Positions 9,836-20,061 of a stretch of 64,000 nucleotides of DNA are shown piece after piece. A program made the translations under genes and the position numbers. Origin of the DNA: Pseudomonadota bacterium (GTDB taxonomy: Bacteria; Pseudomonadota; Gammaproteobacteria; Steroidobacterales; Steroidobacteraceae); NCBI GenBank assembly GCA_021822385.1, contig JAKARC010000010.1:1-64000 (forward strand), read 5' to 3'. Positions within the stretch are counted from its first letter, which is position 1. The number at the start of each line of letters is the position of its first letter. Below the pieces are notes generated by a model, which was not told the origin of the DNA, ran no database searches, and worked only from the letters and a program-made list of their open reading frames with translations.

Positions 9836-10914
9836 GCTCGGGCCACCTCGGTGAGCGGGGCCGGGCGCTCGCGCGCGCGGCTCGGCGTGCGCAGCAGCGC
9901 ATACAAATCCTTCGGGTCGGCGAGCTCGGGAATCAGATCGATGTCGAAACGATCACCGCGCTGCTGTCGATGCAACCGGTACACGTAGCGCAGCGCCGCG
10001 AAGTCCTCAAGCGCGAAGCCGACTGAATCGAAGACCGTGACATCGCGCTCGCTCGAGCGCGCGCTGCACCGTCCGCTCAGCACATCGGCAAGCGCCAGCA
10101 CCGGGAAGTCCGCCGGCATCTGCTGCACCTCGCCCTCATGGCGCGATTGCGGCTCGTACTCGACCACGACCCGCGCGTCCGTCCGGCGCAGGATGTCCGG
10201 GTGCAGCTCGGTCTTGCCCGGGCAGTCCCCACCGACAGCGTTCAAGTGCATGCCCGGACGGATCATCTCAGGCGTCAGGATGATGGCGTTGCGCTTGTCG
10301 GCGGTGATGGTGGTGACGATATCGGCTCCCGCAACCGCAGCGGCAACCGATGAACAACGCACCACGCGCAGGTCCGGTAGCGACTCTGCAGCGAGATTTG
10401 CGACCAGCTTGTCGGTGGCGTGCGGATCAATGTCGTACAGACGCACTTCCCGCACACCAAGCTGGTCGTAGAAGGCGATCGTCTGAAACTCCGACTGCGA
10501 GCCATTACCGATCAGGGCCATGACACGACTCCCGGGACGCGCCAGGGCACGCGCGGCGAGCGCAGAGGTCGCGGCCGTACGCAACGCGGTGGTGAGGGTC
10601 ATCTCGGCCACCGCCAGCGGGTAGCCGGTCTCGAGGTCGGCCAGGATGCCGAACGCCATCACGGTCAACAGCCCCTGGGCGGGATTCTTCGGATGACCGT
10701 TGACGTACTTGAAGGCGTACTGTCGATCATCGCTTGCCGGCATCAATTCGATGACGCCAAGCGGGGAATATGTGGCATGGCGGGCAGATTTCGTGAACAC
10801 GTTCCAGCGCCGATAGTCCGCTTCGATCTCATGGGCAAGACCTGCAATGAATCGGGCGGTCCCCTGCTCGCGCACGAGTGCCTGGACTCGCTGAACGCCA
10901 ATGTAATCAACCAT
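9832..10914 (-). CDS. Ornithine cyclodeaminase
   Basis: MVDYIGVQRVQALV...SDDRQYAFKYVNGHPKNPAQGLLTVMAFGILADLETGYPLAVAEMTLTTALRTAATSALAARALARPGSRVMALIGNGSQSEFQ; overlaps the arginase start (ATGA). Confidence 0.92.
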   Translation of the reverse strand: MVDYIGVQRVQALVREQGTARFIAGLAHEIEADYRRWNVFTKSARHATYSPLGVIELMPASDDRQYAFKYVNGHPKNPAQGLLTVMAFGILADLETGYPLAVAEMTLTTALRTAATSALAARALARPGSRVMALIGNGSQSEFQTIAFYDQLGVREVRLYDIDPHATDKLVANLAAESLPDLRVVRCSSVAAAVAGADIVTTITADKRNAIILTPEMIRPGMHLNAVGGDCPGKTELHPDILRRTDARVVVEYEPQSRHEGEVQQMPADFPVLALADVLSGRCSARSSERDVTVFDSVGFALEDFAALRYVYRLHRQQRGDRFDIDLIPELADPKDLYALLRTPSRARERPAPLTEVARA

Positions 10915-11085
10915 GATGCTGCTCCACTGAGGCGGCATCGCTCACGCCGCCGATGACCGCACCATGATCCGCATCCCCCAGGCTAAAGAATAGTCAGAAG
11001 ATTGCTCAATTCATGCTATAACTTCATCAATTCGGCAGGCTGGATTGGCGTTTTGCAATTCCACGACTGTCACCGGAGACGTTCA

Positions 11086-11508
11086 ATGGATGATTTGGAT
11101 CGACGCCTCATCGCGCTCCTGCGAGCCAACGCCCGCACACCGGTGGCGACGCTCGCCAAGCAGCTCGGTGTCTCGCGCGGCACCGTGCAGAACCGCATGG
11201 CCAAGCTCGAAGCCGACGGCACCGTGGTCGGCTACACCGTGCGGCTCAAGCCCGACGTGCAGGAGCAGCACATCCGTGCGTTCATGACGATCGCCGCCGA
11301 TGGGAACCAGGTCGATCCGGTCATCCGGACGCTGCGCGGGGATCCGGCGGTGGCAAGCCTCTACAGCACCAACGGCCGGTGGGATCTGGTGGCTGAACTG
11401 CGGGCCGAATCCCTCGCCGCGTTCGATCGCGTGCTCGCCCGGGTCAGTCGCACACCCGGGGTCACGAGCAGCGAGACCAGCCTGCTGCTGTCGACCTTCA
11501 AGCTCTAG
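11086..11508 (+). CDS. Lrp/AsnC family transcriptional regulator
   Basis: MDDLDRRLIALLRANARTPVATLAKQLGVSRGTVQNRMAKLEADGTVVGYTVRL; HTH plus RAM-type domain. Confidence 0.94.
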   Translation: MDDLDRRLIALLRANARTPVATLAKQLGVSRGTVQNRMAKLEADGTVVGYTVRLKPDVQEQHIRAFMTIAADGNQVDPVIRTLRGDPAVASLYSTNGRWDLVAELRAESLAAFDRVLARVSRTPGVTSSETSLLLSTFKL

Positions 11509-11537
11509 GCGCGCCGGCGCCTACGCGCCGCGCCTAG
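11505..11537. terminator. Inverted repeat between convergent regulator and Kdo-hydroxylase-like gene
   Basis: CTAGGCGCG ... CGCGCCTAG spanning both stop codons. Confidence 0.5.
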
Positions 11538-12619
11538 GCCGGCACACCGGCGCTCAGCAGGTGATAGGGCGCGAAGTGCGGCTGGCGCAGCGCCGCCCGG
11601 CGGATCAGCAGTGTCGTCACGAGCGCGAACTGGCCGGAAAGGCTCGCATGACTGACGCTGTCGGTGAAGACCATCCACGCCGAGCCCGGCGGAAAGCGGA
11701 TTTCGGCATACCCCTGCGGGTCTGCCTTGAACGTCTCGCTGTCCTTCATGTAATTGTGCAGGCGGCGCATGGCTCGGTCATAGGGACTGGAATCGAGCGA
11801 CAGCGCCAGCGGATTGAGCCGGCTCAGCGCGCGCACGGCGGACGAAAAGGCATGGTCGGCCATGTTCTTGCGGATCCGCAGCCGGCATCGGCCATCGCCG
11901 TCGAGCAGCCCGGCGCGGATGCCGTGCCGCGCCAGCACCGCCGCAATATCCCCTTTGGTCGCCCAGACCCGATCCTCGCTGGAATTCACATTGACGAAGA
12001 AGCGCAGGATCCGGTCACCGTGGGTCGCTCCGTATGCGCCGGCATCGACATGCACCAGCTCGTTGCTGGCGTGGGGCTTGAGCTTTCGGCCCCGCTCCTG
12101 GATGGGACGGAAGCTGCATTTGGTCAAGAACGTGCCGTCGCTCAGATGGGGCGCGACCTGCCGCAGGAAAGCGGTGACCGCTGCCAGATGCTCCCCGAGC
12201 ACGGCAGCCGTCCGCGCACGTGCCGGATCGCCGGCCTCCAGGCCGGTGAGCCGCCCGCCCTCGCCATGGTAGCTGACATTCTTCAGCTTCAGCCGGGTCG
12301 GCAGCTCGGTGCACAGAAACTGCAGATCCGACGCCGCCGGCAGCGGGAAAGGGCAGCGGGGGAAGCCGACGATGTGATTGCTCTCGAGCGCAGTCGCGAT
12401 CGACTCGGCCGCAGCCGGGTCGAGGGGATCGGTGAAGGTCGCCAGGACCTCGGGCGCAAGCGGATGCGCCGTAATGCGGACCTGTGCATCGGCCTGTTCG
12501 GACTGCAGGGACATCAAGCGTACCCCCAAGTTGCTGAGGAATTTCCGCGCGTGACCGCCGCGGCGCGCCCTGGCCCGGCGTACGTCACTTGCCTTGGCGG
12601 CCCGCCGCGGTCCCGCCAC
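11534..12619 (-). CDS. Kdo hydroxylase-like protein (LPS Kdo modification)
   Basis: ELVHVDAGAYGATHGDRILRFFVNVNSSEDRVWATKG...SPYDRAMRRLHNYMKDSETFKADPQGYAEIRFPPGSAWMVFTDSVSHASLSGQFALVTTLLI; HxD...H dioxygenase-like pattern. Likely start is internal (about MSLQSEQ). Confidence 0.72.
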   Translation of the reverse strand: MAGPRRAAKASDVRRARARRGGHARKFLSNLGVRLMSLQSEQADAQVRITAHPLAPEVLATFTDPLDPAAAESIATALESNHIVGFPRCPFPLPAASDLQFLCTELPTRLKLKNVSYHGEGGRLTGLEAGDPARARTAAVLGEHLAAVTAFLRQVAPHLSDGTFLTKCSFRPIQERGRKLKPHASNELVHVDAGAYGATHGDRILRFFVNVNSSEDRVWATKGDIAAVLARHGIRAGLLDGDGRCRLRIRKNMADHAFSSAVRALSRLNPLALSLDSSPYDRAMRRLHNYMKDSETFKADPQGYAEIRFPPGSAWMVFTDSVSHASLSGQFALVTTLLIRRAALRQPHFAPYHLLSAGVPA

Positions 12620-12867
12620 CCCAGCTGTGCGGGGCGGATTTTAGCCTGATCCCGCCGAACAAGTCCCCTCCGGGACTGCGCCGCCCGCGGCACGCACTTT
12701 CGGTGCCGGCGGCACGGTCGTTTTCGGTAGCATTGCCAATGCCGATCCCGCCGAGAGGACCCGGGGACGGTCGCGGGCCGCGGCGGCACATCCCGGCGCG
12801 GTGGCGACCCACCCGACCACTCGCCCGAGTTCAGGAGCGCAAGGCCCATGCACGAGATGAAATTCTG

Positions 12868-13641
12868 ATGGCAGACACAGCGCCTGCAGGACTTTCCGCC
12901 TGCATCATCACCTACAACGAGGCGGATCGCATCGAGGCCTGTGTGCGCTCGCTCAGCTTCTGCGACGAGGTGATCGTCGTCGACTCGCATTCGACCGACC
13001 AGACGCGCGAGCTTGCCGCGGCCCTCGGTGCGCGCGTCATCGAGCGTGACTGGCCGGGCTATCGCTCGCAGAAGGCGTTCGCGGTGCAATGCGCCCGCAA
13101 CGACTGGGTCCTGTGCCTGGATGCCGATGAGCGCGTGAGCGAGCGCTTGCGCGCAGAGATCGAAGCGGTGCGCAGGGAGGGATTCCAGGGCTACGCGGGC
13201 TGGTCCATTCCACGCATCACTGATTATTTCGGGCGGTTCCTGCGCCACGGCAACGCCTACCCTGATCGCCTGATCCGCTTGTTCGACCGCAGGCGCGGCG
13301 GCTGGATCGGCCGCGAGATCCACGAGAACACGCGGGTCGACGGCCGGGTCGGACGGCTGTATGGTCACCTTGAGCACTTCTCCTACCGCAGCCTCACCGA
13401 CCACCACCAACGCATGCAGCGCTATGCCGATCTCATGGCCCGGGAGCTGCATGCCCAGGGCAAACGCTGCGGTCTCGGCAAGGTGCTGATCAATCCACAG
13501 TGGCGCTTCTTTCGCGGCTACGTCTTGCGCCTCGGCGTGCTCGACGGGTGGCGCGGACTGGTCTTCGCGCTGGTGGAGGCCAACTACGTGCGCCGCAAGT
13601 ACCTGCACCTGTACATACGGTCCAAGGGACTGCCGAGCTGA
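12868..13641 (+). CDS. Family 2 glycosyltransferase, WaaE/KdtX-like (LPS core)
   Basis: LSACIITYNEADRIEACVRSLSFCDEVIVVDSHSTDQTRELAAALGARVIERDWPGYRSQKAFAVQCARNDWVLCLDADERVS. Confidence 0.87.
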   Translation: MADTAPAGLSACIITYNEADRIEACVRSLSFCDEVIVVDSHSTDQTRELAAALGARVIERDWPGYRSQKAFAVQCARNDWVLCLDADERVSERLRAEIEAVRREGFQGYAGWSIPRITDYFGRFLRHGNAYPDRLIRLFDRRRGGWIGREIHENTRVDGRVGRLYGHLEHFSYRSLTDHHQRMQRYADLMARELHAQGKRCGLGKVLINPQWRFFRGYVLRLGVLDGWRGLVFALVEANYVRRKYLHLYIRSKGLPS

Positions 13642-13663
13642 CGGGCGTGCACCGGCACGCCCG
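13642..13663. terminator. Perfect hairpin between convergent genes
   Basis: CGGGCGTGC-ACCG-GCACGCCCG directly after the glycosyltransferase stop. Confidence 0.55.
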
Positions 13664-13674
13664 CCGCGACCCCG

Positions 13675-14115
13675 TCAGGGCGCCGCTGCCGCCTTCATCG
13701 CGCCACCCTTGCGCTCGGCCCGCAGCATGCGCAAATAATGCACCGGCTGTATGGTGGCGATTCTGCAGGGCTCGCCCTGCGCATATACGTAGCTGGTTCG
13801 CGCCTGCACCCAGCCCTGGATCGAACTGAGGCCCAGCGTCGGCGCCGTCAACAGATCCGGGCAGGGTGGGGCAACCGTGATGAGATAAACCGTGTTGATG
13901 TTCGCCCACGCAATCAGCTGATTGGTCCAGATGGCCGCGCGGCGGTGCCCCGGGGTGATCCACCTGAATTCCGTGATGGGCTTGCCGGCGTAGGCATTGA
14001 ACCGCGCATGTTCGGCTGCATCCGCCTGCATCAAGCCGCGGGTCGTTGAACAGGACGTCAGCAACGCCACGCCCGCGAGCAGACACAGGATCCGCAGGCC
14101 ATATGAGTGTTTCAT
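13675..14115 (-). CDS. Hypothetical lipoprotein
   Basis: MKHSYGLRILCLLAGVALLTSCSTTRG lipobox (LLTSC). Confidence 0.75.
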   Translation of the reverse strand: MKHSYGLRILCLLAGVALLTSCSTTRGLMQADAAEHARFNAYAGKPITEFRWITPGHRRAAIWTNQLIAWANINTVYLITVAPPCPDLLTAPTLGLSSIQGWVQARTSYVYAQGEPCRIATIQPVHYLRMLRAERKGGAMKAAAAP

Positions 14116-14471
14116 CGCATGTTCCTCCAATCAAGTCCGACACATCCTGAATCGAACGTCTGGTTCACCTCGGCGCACCGCGGTCGCCCGCGCGAGCGCC
14201 GACTTGACCTTCGCGTGATGGAAGACGACTTGACCGTCCACGCGCACACTCAACTCCCGCCCTTGAATTTACGCGCAGATCGGCCCGCTCCCCAGCGGCG
14301 GATCTTCGCATCACGTCCACACGGCGCATATTACCCGCCTTTGCGTCAGGCGCAACGCGCGCCCGACGCCGGCCGCTGTCCAGGAACTCGACCTGAAGCG
14401 CATCGGCTCCGCGCCGGTCGCTGCCGGGCGCGGGCCGGCGGGAGCCCCCGCCGGCACGCACCGGCAGAGCC

Positions 14472-14966
14472 TCACTTGGCGGTAATCGGGATGCGCCTGA
14501 CCTCGGCCACCGCCTGCGCGCTCTTCGGCAGGGTGACCGTCAACACGCCCTTGCGAAACACTGCGCTCACCCGATCGACGTCGACCTCCGCCGGCAGCTC
14601 GATCTGGCGCTCGAACCGGCCGTAGTAACGTTCGCTCACACGTCGCTGCCGGTCCTCGCTCTCGCTCCTGCGCTCGCCGCGCAGAGTCAGGACCCCGCCA
14701 TGCAATGTCACTTCGACATCCTTTTCGTCGAGGCCAGGCAGCTCCGCCGCAACGGTCAGCTCCCGCTCGGTCTCGAGGATCTCGACGCGGGGGAAGCCAT
14801 AGTCCGCCATGAGCGCAGCGCTCGTCCCCGAAACATCCCGCCAGAACTCATCGAACAGACGGTTCATCTCCTGATGCAAGGAGACCAGTGGATGGGTCTC
14901 CTCGCTGCGCAACAGCGGCGCACGCGCTCGCCGCCGCGGAATCAGATCGCGCACCGTCATAGGCAA
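14472..14966 (-). CDS. Hsp20/alpha-crystallin family small heat shock protein
   Basis: PRVEILETERELTVAAELPGLDEKDVEVTLHGGVLTLRGERRSE...AVFRKGVLTVTLPKS. Confidence 0.93.
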   Translation of the reverse strand: MPMTVRDLIPRRRARAPLLRSEETHPLVSLHQEMNRLFDEFWRDVSGTSAALMADYGFPRVEILETERELTVAAELPGLDEKDVEVTLHGGVLTLRGERRSESEDRQRRVSERYYGRFERQIELPAEVDVDRVSAVFRKGVLTVTLPKSAQAVAEVRRIPITAK

Positions 14967-15064
14967 ACACCTCCTACACGTATCAATGTGGTCACTCCCA
15001 GCGGCGCCGGCAACACTCCGGCACCGCCACCCTTGGTCTCAGCAGGTAGGCGCGGCGCGGGCGA

Positions 15065-15071
15065 TTTCAAG
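15065..15071 (-). promoter_or_regulatory. Sigma32-like -35 element (CTTGAAA) for the minus-strand hsp20
   Basis: TTTCAAG on + strand (CTTGAAA on -); the downstream -10 is weak (..CCTACCT). Confidence 0.4.
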
Positions 15072-15140
15072 AGCCGGTGGCGCAGTCCCCAGCGAGCGCA
15101 CAACGCCGCGATGACACCGGCGGCCCCGGCCGCGCGGCGG

Positions 15141-15168
15141 CTTGAAATTCCCCGCGCCTGCCCCGAAC
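15141..15168 (+). promoter_or_regulatory. Sigma32-like promoter for plus-strand hsp20 genes
   Basis: CTTGAAA-13 nt-CCCCGAAC, close to the RpoH consensus CTTGAAA-N(11-16)-CCCCATNT, about 50 nt upstream of the 15215 start. Confidence 0.65.
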
Positions 15169-15214
15169 TCTGTTCGCGCCCGAATGACCCAACGAACTCA
15201 TAGGAGGTACTGCC

Positions 15215-15658
15215 ATGTTCGGTATTGCCACCAGTATGCCGAGCTCGGTCTTTGACGAGCTGTGGCGCCTGCAGCAGGATGTCGAGGAGATGTTCGGCCC
15301 GTGGAACATTCCGGCGGCCATCCGCTCGCTGCCCCGCGGCAGTTTCCCGGCGGTGAACGTCGGCCAGACCGCCGAACGGGTGGACGTTTATCTCTTCGCC
15401 CCCGGCATCGATCCGAAGAGTCTCGACATTTCCCTGCAGCAGAACCTGCTCACGATCTCCGGCCAACGCGCACTCAAGGTCGAGGACAGTGTGGATTATT
15501 ACCGCCAGGAGCGTTTCAGCGGTGAATTCCGCCGTGTCATCAGCCTGCCCGAGGATGTCGATCCGGATCGGGTACAGGCGAAGTACGCCGACGGCATCGT
15601 GCAGATCAGCATCGAGCGGCGTGAATCCTCACGGCCGCGGCAGATTCAAATCCAATGA
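15215..15658 (+). CDS. Hsp20 family small heat shock protein
   Basis: FPAVNVGQTAERVDVYLFAPGIDPKSLDISLQQNLLTISGQRALK...AKYADGIVQISIERRES. Confidence 0.93.
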   Translation: MFGIATSMPSSVFDELWRLQQDVEEMFGPWNIPAAIRSLPRGSFPAVNVGQTAERVDVYLFAPGIDPKSLDISLQQNLLTISGQRALKVEDSVDYYRQERFSGEFRRVISLPEDVDPDRVQAKYADGIVQISIERRESSRPRQIQIQ

Positions 15659-15677
15659 CTGCAGCGAGGTTGCACCC

Positions 15678-16100
15678 ATGAGCACTCAAACCGAACTCGC
15701 CCGTCACAGCTCAGCGAGCACACCCCAGACCGGAAACGGCCAGGCGGCACAGCGGTCCAGCCCGATCGAGACTGCGCTGCGCCCCCCGGTTGACATCTGG
15801 GAGGATAAGGACGGGATTACCGTGTGTGCCGATATGCCGGGCGTCTCCAAGGACCGCCTGAACGTGCGTGTCGACGGCAACACTCTGCTCGTCGAGGGTC
15901 AGTTGCAGCTCGAGCTTGCCGGCGACGCGGAGGCCCTGTACGCGGACCTGCGCTCCAGCCTCTACCGCCGCAGCTTTGCCCTGAGCGGCGAACTGGACAC
16001 GGAAAAGATCGCGGCCAACCTCAAAGATGGCGTGTTGACGGTGCACATTCCGAAGCGCGCCGAACATCGTCCGCGCAAGATCGAGGTCAAGGTCGCCTGA
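15678..16100 (+). CDS. Hsp20 family small heat shock protein
   Basis: PPVDIWEDKDGITVCADMPGVSKDRLNVRVDGNTLLVEGQ...ANLKDGVLTVHIPKRAEHRPRKIEVKVA. Confidence 0.93.
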   Translation: MSTQTELARHSSASTPQTGNGQAAQRSSPIETALRPPVDIWEDKDGITVCADMPGVSKDRLNVRVDGNTLLVEGQLQLELAGDAEALYADLRSSLYRRSFALSGELDTEKIAANLKDGVLTVHIPKRAEHRPRKIEVKVA

Positions 16101-16111
16101 GCGCCGGCTGA

Positions 16112-16147
16112 GGTCTGCGGGTCCCGGGGCAACCCGACCCGCAGACC
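16112..16147 (+). terminator. Hairpin downstream of hsp20 pair
   Basis: GGTCTGCGGGTC ... GACCCGCAGACC, perfect 12-bp arms. Confidence 0.6.
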
Positions 16148-16365
16148 GATGCGCATTCCCCGACCGCCTCAGCTGCACACCGGACTCGGCCCCACGCCGC
16201 GTGCGTGCAGATCGCGGCGCGGATTGCCGCTCGCCGTGTGCGAAAATCATAGGCACCGGCATGCCGCGGCGCGCCACTTGGACGGTTTCGCGCCGTTCCG
16301 TGCGTGCGTATCGCTATCCTTTTGGTCCCTGTCGCGGCCGTGCAACCCGAGTGGAGAGTCCTCCC

Positions 16366-16968
16366 ATGCAGCTGTACACCAACCCCAATTCACCGTTCGC
16401 CCGCAAAGTGCGCGTCAGCGCCCTTGAGCTCGGACTCGCGGACCGTATCGAAAATCTCGAGGTCACGCTCTCGCCGATCAATCCCCATGCCGCTCTCGGT
16501 CAGCACAACCCGCTCGAGAAGATTCCGGCGCTCATCACCGATGACGGCGAGGCGCTGTACGACTCGCCCGTGATCTGCGAGTACCTGGATGCGCTGGCAG
16601 GAGGCGGCCGCCTGATCCCGACCGCGGGCGCGGCCCGCTGGATGGCCTTACGCCGCCAGGCGCTCGCCGACGGCATCATGGATGCGGCGGTCCTGGTCCG
16701 CTACGAAACCGTGCTACGCCCCGCTACGCTGCGATGGCCCGAGTGGCGCGAGGGCCAATGGCACAAGATCCACACCGCCCTCGATGCGCTCGAGCGCGAG
16801 CAGCTTGGGGAGACTTTCGATATTGGCGCGATCGCGGTCGCCTGCGCCCTCGGCTATCTCGACCTGCGCTTCGCCGAGTCGGCCTGGCGGGCGCAGCGGC
16901 CTCAGCTCGCCGGCTGGCTCGATCGCATCACCGAGCGTGAATCGCTGCGCGCGACACGTCCGGTCTGA
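16366..16968 (+). CDS. Glutathione S-transferase family protein
   Basis: MQLYTNPNSPFARKVRVSALELGL...NPLEKIPALITDDGEALYDSPVICEYLDAL. Confidence 0.94.
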   Translation: MQLYTNPNSPFARKVRVSALELGLADRIENLEVTLSPINPHAALGQHNPLEKIPALITDDGEALYDSPVICEYLDALAGGGRLIPTAGAARWMALRRQALADGIMDAAVLVRYETVLRPATLRWPEWREGQWHKIHTALDALEREQLGETFDIGAIAVACALGYLDLRFAESAWRAQRPQLAGWLDRITERESLRATRPV

Positions 16969-16993
16969 TCCGGCTCGAGACTTCTGTTACAGC

Positions 16994-17392
16994 CTACTTC
17001 CAGACGTGGTAGTGCATCATGCCCGGCATCATGCGGCTGTCGAGGCTGTACATGATCCACAGCGATCCGCCGATGACGATGAAGATCATGATCAGCACGT
17101 AGATCAGCGCCATGCGGTTCCACTGCTGTTCCTGCGAGCGGTTCAGATGCAGGAAGTAAACCACGTGCACCACCATCTGCATCGCCGCGCAAACAGCAAT
17201 CACGACCAGCACGTCCGTCATGACATGGTCGATCACCAGCGCGAACGGAATGATCGTCAGGACGATGGCCAGAACGAATCCGGTGATGTACTGCTTGTAC
17301 GTCGGTGCATGAGCGCCGCCGTGCCCGTGCGGGCCTCCGTCATGATGGGCGTGCGGCCCATGCCCGCCAAGGGCTTCGTTCGCAACGTTCAT
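16994..17392 (-). CDS. cyoD: Cytochrome o ubiquinol oxidase subunit IV
   Basis: THAPTYKQYITGFVLAIVLTIIPFALVI...VVHVVYFLHLNRSQEQQWNRMALIYVLIMIFIVIGGSLWIMYSLD. Confidence 0.93.
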   Translation of the reverse strand: MNVANEALGGHGPHAHHDGGPHGHGGAHAPTYKQYITGFVLAIVLTIIPFALVIDHVMTDVLVVIAVCAAMQMVVHVVYFLHLNRSQEQQWNRMALIYVLIMIFIVIGGSLWIMYSLDSRMMPGMMHYHVWK

Positions 17393-18078
17393 CAGTGCAC
17401 CACTCCGGAAAGGTAGACCAGCGAGAACACGCCCACCCAGATGATGTCGAGGAAGTGCCAGAACAGCATCAGGCAGTTCAAGCGCCCGCGATTGGTCGGC
17501 GTGAGCCCCTTCTTGGCCACCGCCACCATCATCACGGCCATGAAGATCAGGCCGCAGGTGACATGCAACCCGTGGGTTCCGACCAGCGTGAAGAAGCAGG
17601 ACAGAAAGGCGCTGCGGCTCGCCGTGGCACCGATCGCGACCATATGCGCGAACTCGTGCACTTCCATGCTGACGAAACCGAGGCCGAGCACGAAGGTCAC
17701 CGCGAGCCAGCCGAGCGTCGCCTGCTTGCGATCGGCATTCATGGCGAGCGTGGCGAGCCCGCAGGTGAAGCTGCTGACGAGCAGGAACATCGTCTCGGTG
17801 AGCGTATACGGCAGATCGAACAACTGCCGCGCGGTGGGACCACCGGCCGTGTGGCCGTGCAGCACCGCGTAGGTCGCAAACAGGCCCGCGAACAGCAGAC
17901 AGTCGCTCATCAGGTAGAGCCAGAAGCCGAGCTGGATCGTCGAGGCCGTATCATGATGCGGCTCCGCGCCAGCATCGACCTGTGCGTGCAGCTCGCGCGG
18001 TTCGACCGTACCCGCGGCCGCATAACCGGGCTTCAGCGCGAGAGCACCCTCTTGCATGGCAGCCGTACCGTTAGACAT
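17392..18078 (-). CDS. cyoC: Cytochrome o ubiquinol oxidase subunit III
   Basis: LGFWLYLMSDCLLFAGLFATYAVLHGHTAGGPTARQLFDLPYTLTETMFLLVSSFTCGLA...HGLHVTCGLIFMAV. Confidence 0.96.
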   Translation of the reverse strand: MSNGTAAMQEGALALKPGYAAAGTVEPRELHAQVDAGAEPHHDTASTIQLGFWLYLMSDCLLFAGLFATYAVLHGHTAGGPTARQLFDLPYTLTETMFLLVSSFTCGLATLAMNADRKQATLGWLAVTFVLGLGFVSMEVHEFAHMVAIGATASRSAFLSCFFTLVGTHGLHVTCGLIFMAVMMVAVAKKGLTPTNRGRLNCLMLFWHFLDIIWVGVFSLVYLSGVVH

Positions 18079-18081
18079 CGT

Positions 18082-20061
18082 TTACACGCTCCCCGCTTCG
18101 ACACGTCCGTGCAGGTCCTCGACCCGTCGCACTTCATCGGCGCCGAGGTAGTAATCCCGATCGTCGTTGAAGGCATGCTGGATCAGCGTTCCCAACACTC
18201 CCGCCAGACACAGGGCCGCCAGCCACCAGATGTGCCAGATCAACCCGAAGCCCATGACGAAGGCGAACCCGCCAATGATAAATCCCGTCGCCGAGTTGCG
18301 CGGCATATGGACGGGAACGAATGTCGAGTTCTTCAGCTCCACCCCGCGCTGCTTCATTTCCCAGAACGCGTCGCGATCGCGCACGACCGGAATACGGGCA
18401 AAGTTATAGGCCGGTGCCGGCGAGGGCAGCGCCCACTCCAATGTCCGCCCGTTCCATGGATCGCCCGTCAGGTCGCGCGCCTGCTCGCGCTGGCGGATGC
18501 TCACCACGACCTGCACGACCTGCAGGATGATCCCGGCGAAGATGATCATCGCGCCCACCCAGGCGATCTCGAACAATGGATGCCATGCGGCTACGTTGTA
18601 GTGATCCATGCGGCGCGTAGCCCCCATGAAGCCGAGGATGTACAGCGGCATGAAGGCAACGTAAAAGCCGATCACCCAGCACCAGAACGCCGCACGGCCG
18701 AGGCGCTCGTTCAACTTGAAGCCGAAGATCTTCGGCGCCCAGTAGGAGATCCCGGCGAATATCCCAAACACCACCCCGCCGATGAGCACGTTATGGAAGT
18801 GCGCCACCAGGAACAGGCTGTTGTGCAATACAAAGTCCGCCGGCGGCTCGGCAAGGAGGATCCCGCTCATGCCGCCGATCGTGAAGGTGATGAGGAAGGC
18901 GATCGTCCAGAGCATGGGGGTCTCGAAGCGGATGCGGCCGCGAAACATGGTCAGCATCCAGTTGAAGATCTTCACCCCCGTCGGGATCGCGATGATCATG
19001 GTGGTGATGCCGAAGAAGGCGTTCACCCCCGGGCCGTTACCCATGGTGAAGAAGTGATGCAGCCACACCGTCAAGGACAGCAGGGCGATCGCCATCGTCG
19101 CATACACCATGGAGTCGTAGCCGAACAGGCGCTTGCCGGAGAACACCGGGACGATCTCCGAGTACACGCCAAACAGCGGCAGGATGAGGATGTACACCTC
19201 GGGGTGGCCCCAGAGCCAGAAGAGGTTCACGTACATCATCGGATCGCCGCCGAGGGCATTGGTGAAGAAGTGCGTGCCGACATAGCGGTCGAGCGCCAAC
19301 AGGCCAAGCGCCACCGTGAGAATGGGGAAAGCTGCGACGATCAGTACGCTCGTGACCAGCGTCGCCCAGGTAAATACCGGCATGCGCATCATTTTCATGC
19401 CCGGAGCGCGCATCTTGAGGATGGTGGCGAGAAAGTTGATGCCGGTGAGGGTCGTGCCGACACCGGCGATCTGCAGTGCCCAGATGTAGTAGTCCACCCC
19501 GACACCCGGACTGTAATGCAGCTCGGACAGCGGCGGATAGCCGACCCAGCCGCAGCGCGAGAAGTTGCCGACGATGAGGGCGACGTTCACCAGCATGGCC
19601 CCGCCGGCGGTGAGCCACAGGCTGAGGTTGTTCATCAACGGGAAGGCAACGTCACGCGCACCGATCTGCAGCGGCACGATGCAGTTCATCAGCCCGATGA
19701 TGAACGGCATCGCCATGAAGAAGATCATGATCGTGCCGTGGGCGGTGAAGATCTGATCAAAGTGTCCCGGCGGCAGATAGCCCATGTTGGGGCCGAAGGC
19801 CATCGCCTGCTGCGTCCGCATCATGATGGCGTCGGCGAAACCGCGCAGCAGCATCAGTGCGGCCAGGATCATGTACATGATCCCGATCTTCTTGTGATCG
19901 ACCGAGGTCAGCCATTCCCGCCACAGATACGTCCATTTGCGCAGGTAGGTGATCGTGGCGAGCGTCGCCACGATGACGAACAGCAGCAGGCCAACCCCGA
20001 ACATGATGATCGGGTTGTGGTAGTGGATGTCGCTCAGGCTGAGAATACCGAACATGCTCAA
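18082..20061 (-). CDS. cyoB: Cytochrome o ubiquinol oxidase subunit I
   Basis: [36 protein letters not shown]...[43 protein letters not shown]. Confidence 0.97.
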   Translation of the reverse strand: MSMFGILSLSDIHYHNPIIMFGVGLLLFVIVATLATITYLRKWTYLWREWLTSVDHKKIGIMYMILAALMLLRGFADAIMMRTQQAMAFGPNMGYLPPGHFDQIFTAHGTIMIFFMAMPFIIGLMNCIVPLQIGARDVAFPLMNNLSLWLTAGGAMLVNVALIVGNFSRCGWVGYPPLSELHYSPGVGVDYYIWALQIAGVGTTLTGINFLATILKMRAPGMKMMRMPVFTWATLVTSVLIVAAFPILTVALGLLALDRYVGTHFFTNALGGDPMMYVNLFWLWGHPEVYILILPLFGVYSEIVPVFSGKRLFGYDSMVYATMAIALLSLTVWLHHFFTMGNGPGVNAFFGITTMIIAIPTGVKIFNWMLTMFRGRIRFETPMLWTIAFLITFTIGGMSGILLAEPPADFVLHNSLFLVAHFHNVLIGGVVFGIFAGISYWAPKIFGFKLNERLGRAAFWCWVIGFYVAFMPLYILGFMGATRRMDHYNVAAWHPLFEIAWVGAMIIFAGIILQVVQVVVSIRQREQARDLTGDPWNGRTLEWALPSPAPAYNFARIPVVRDRDAFWEMKQRGVELKNSTFVPVHMPRNSATGFIIGGFAFVMGFGLIWHIWWLAALCLAGVLGTLIQHAFNDDRDYYLGADEVRRVEDLHGRVEAGSV

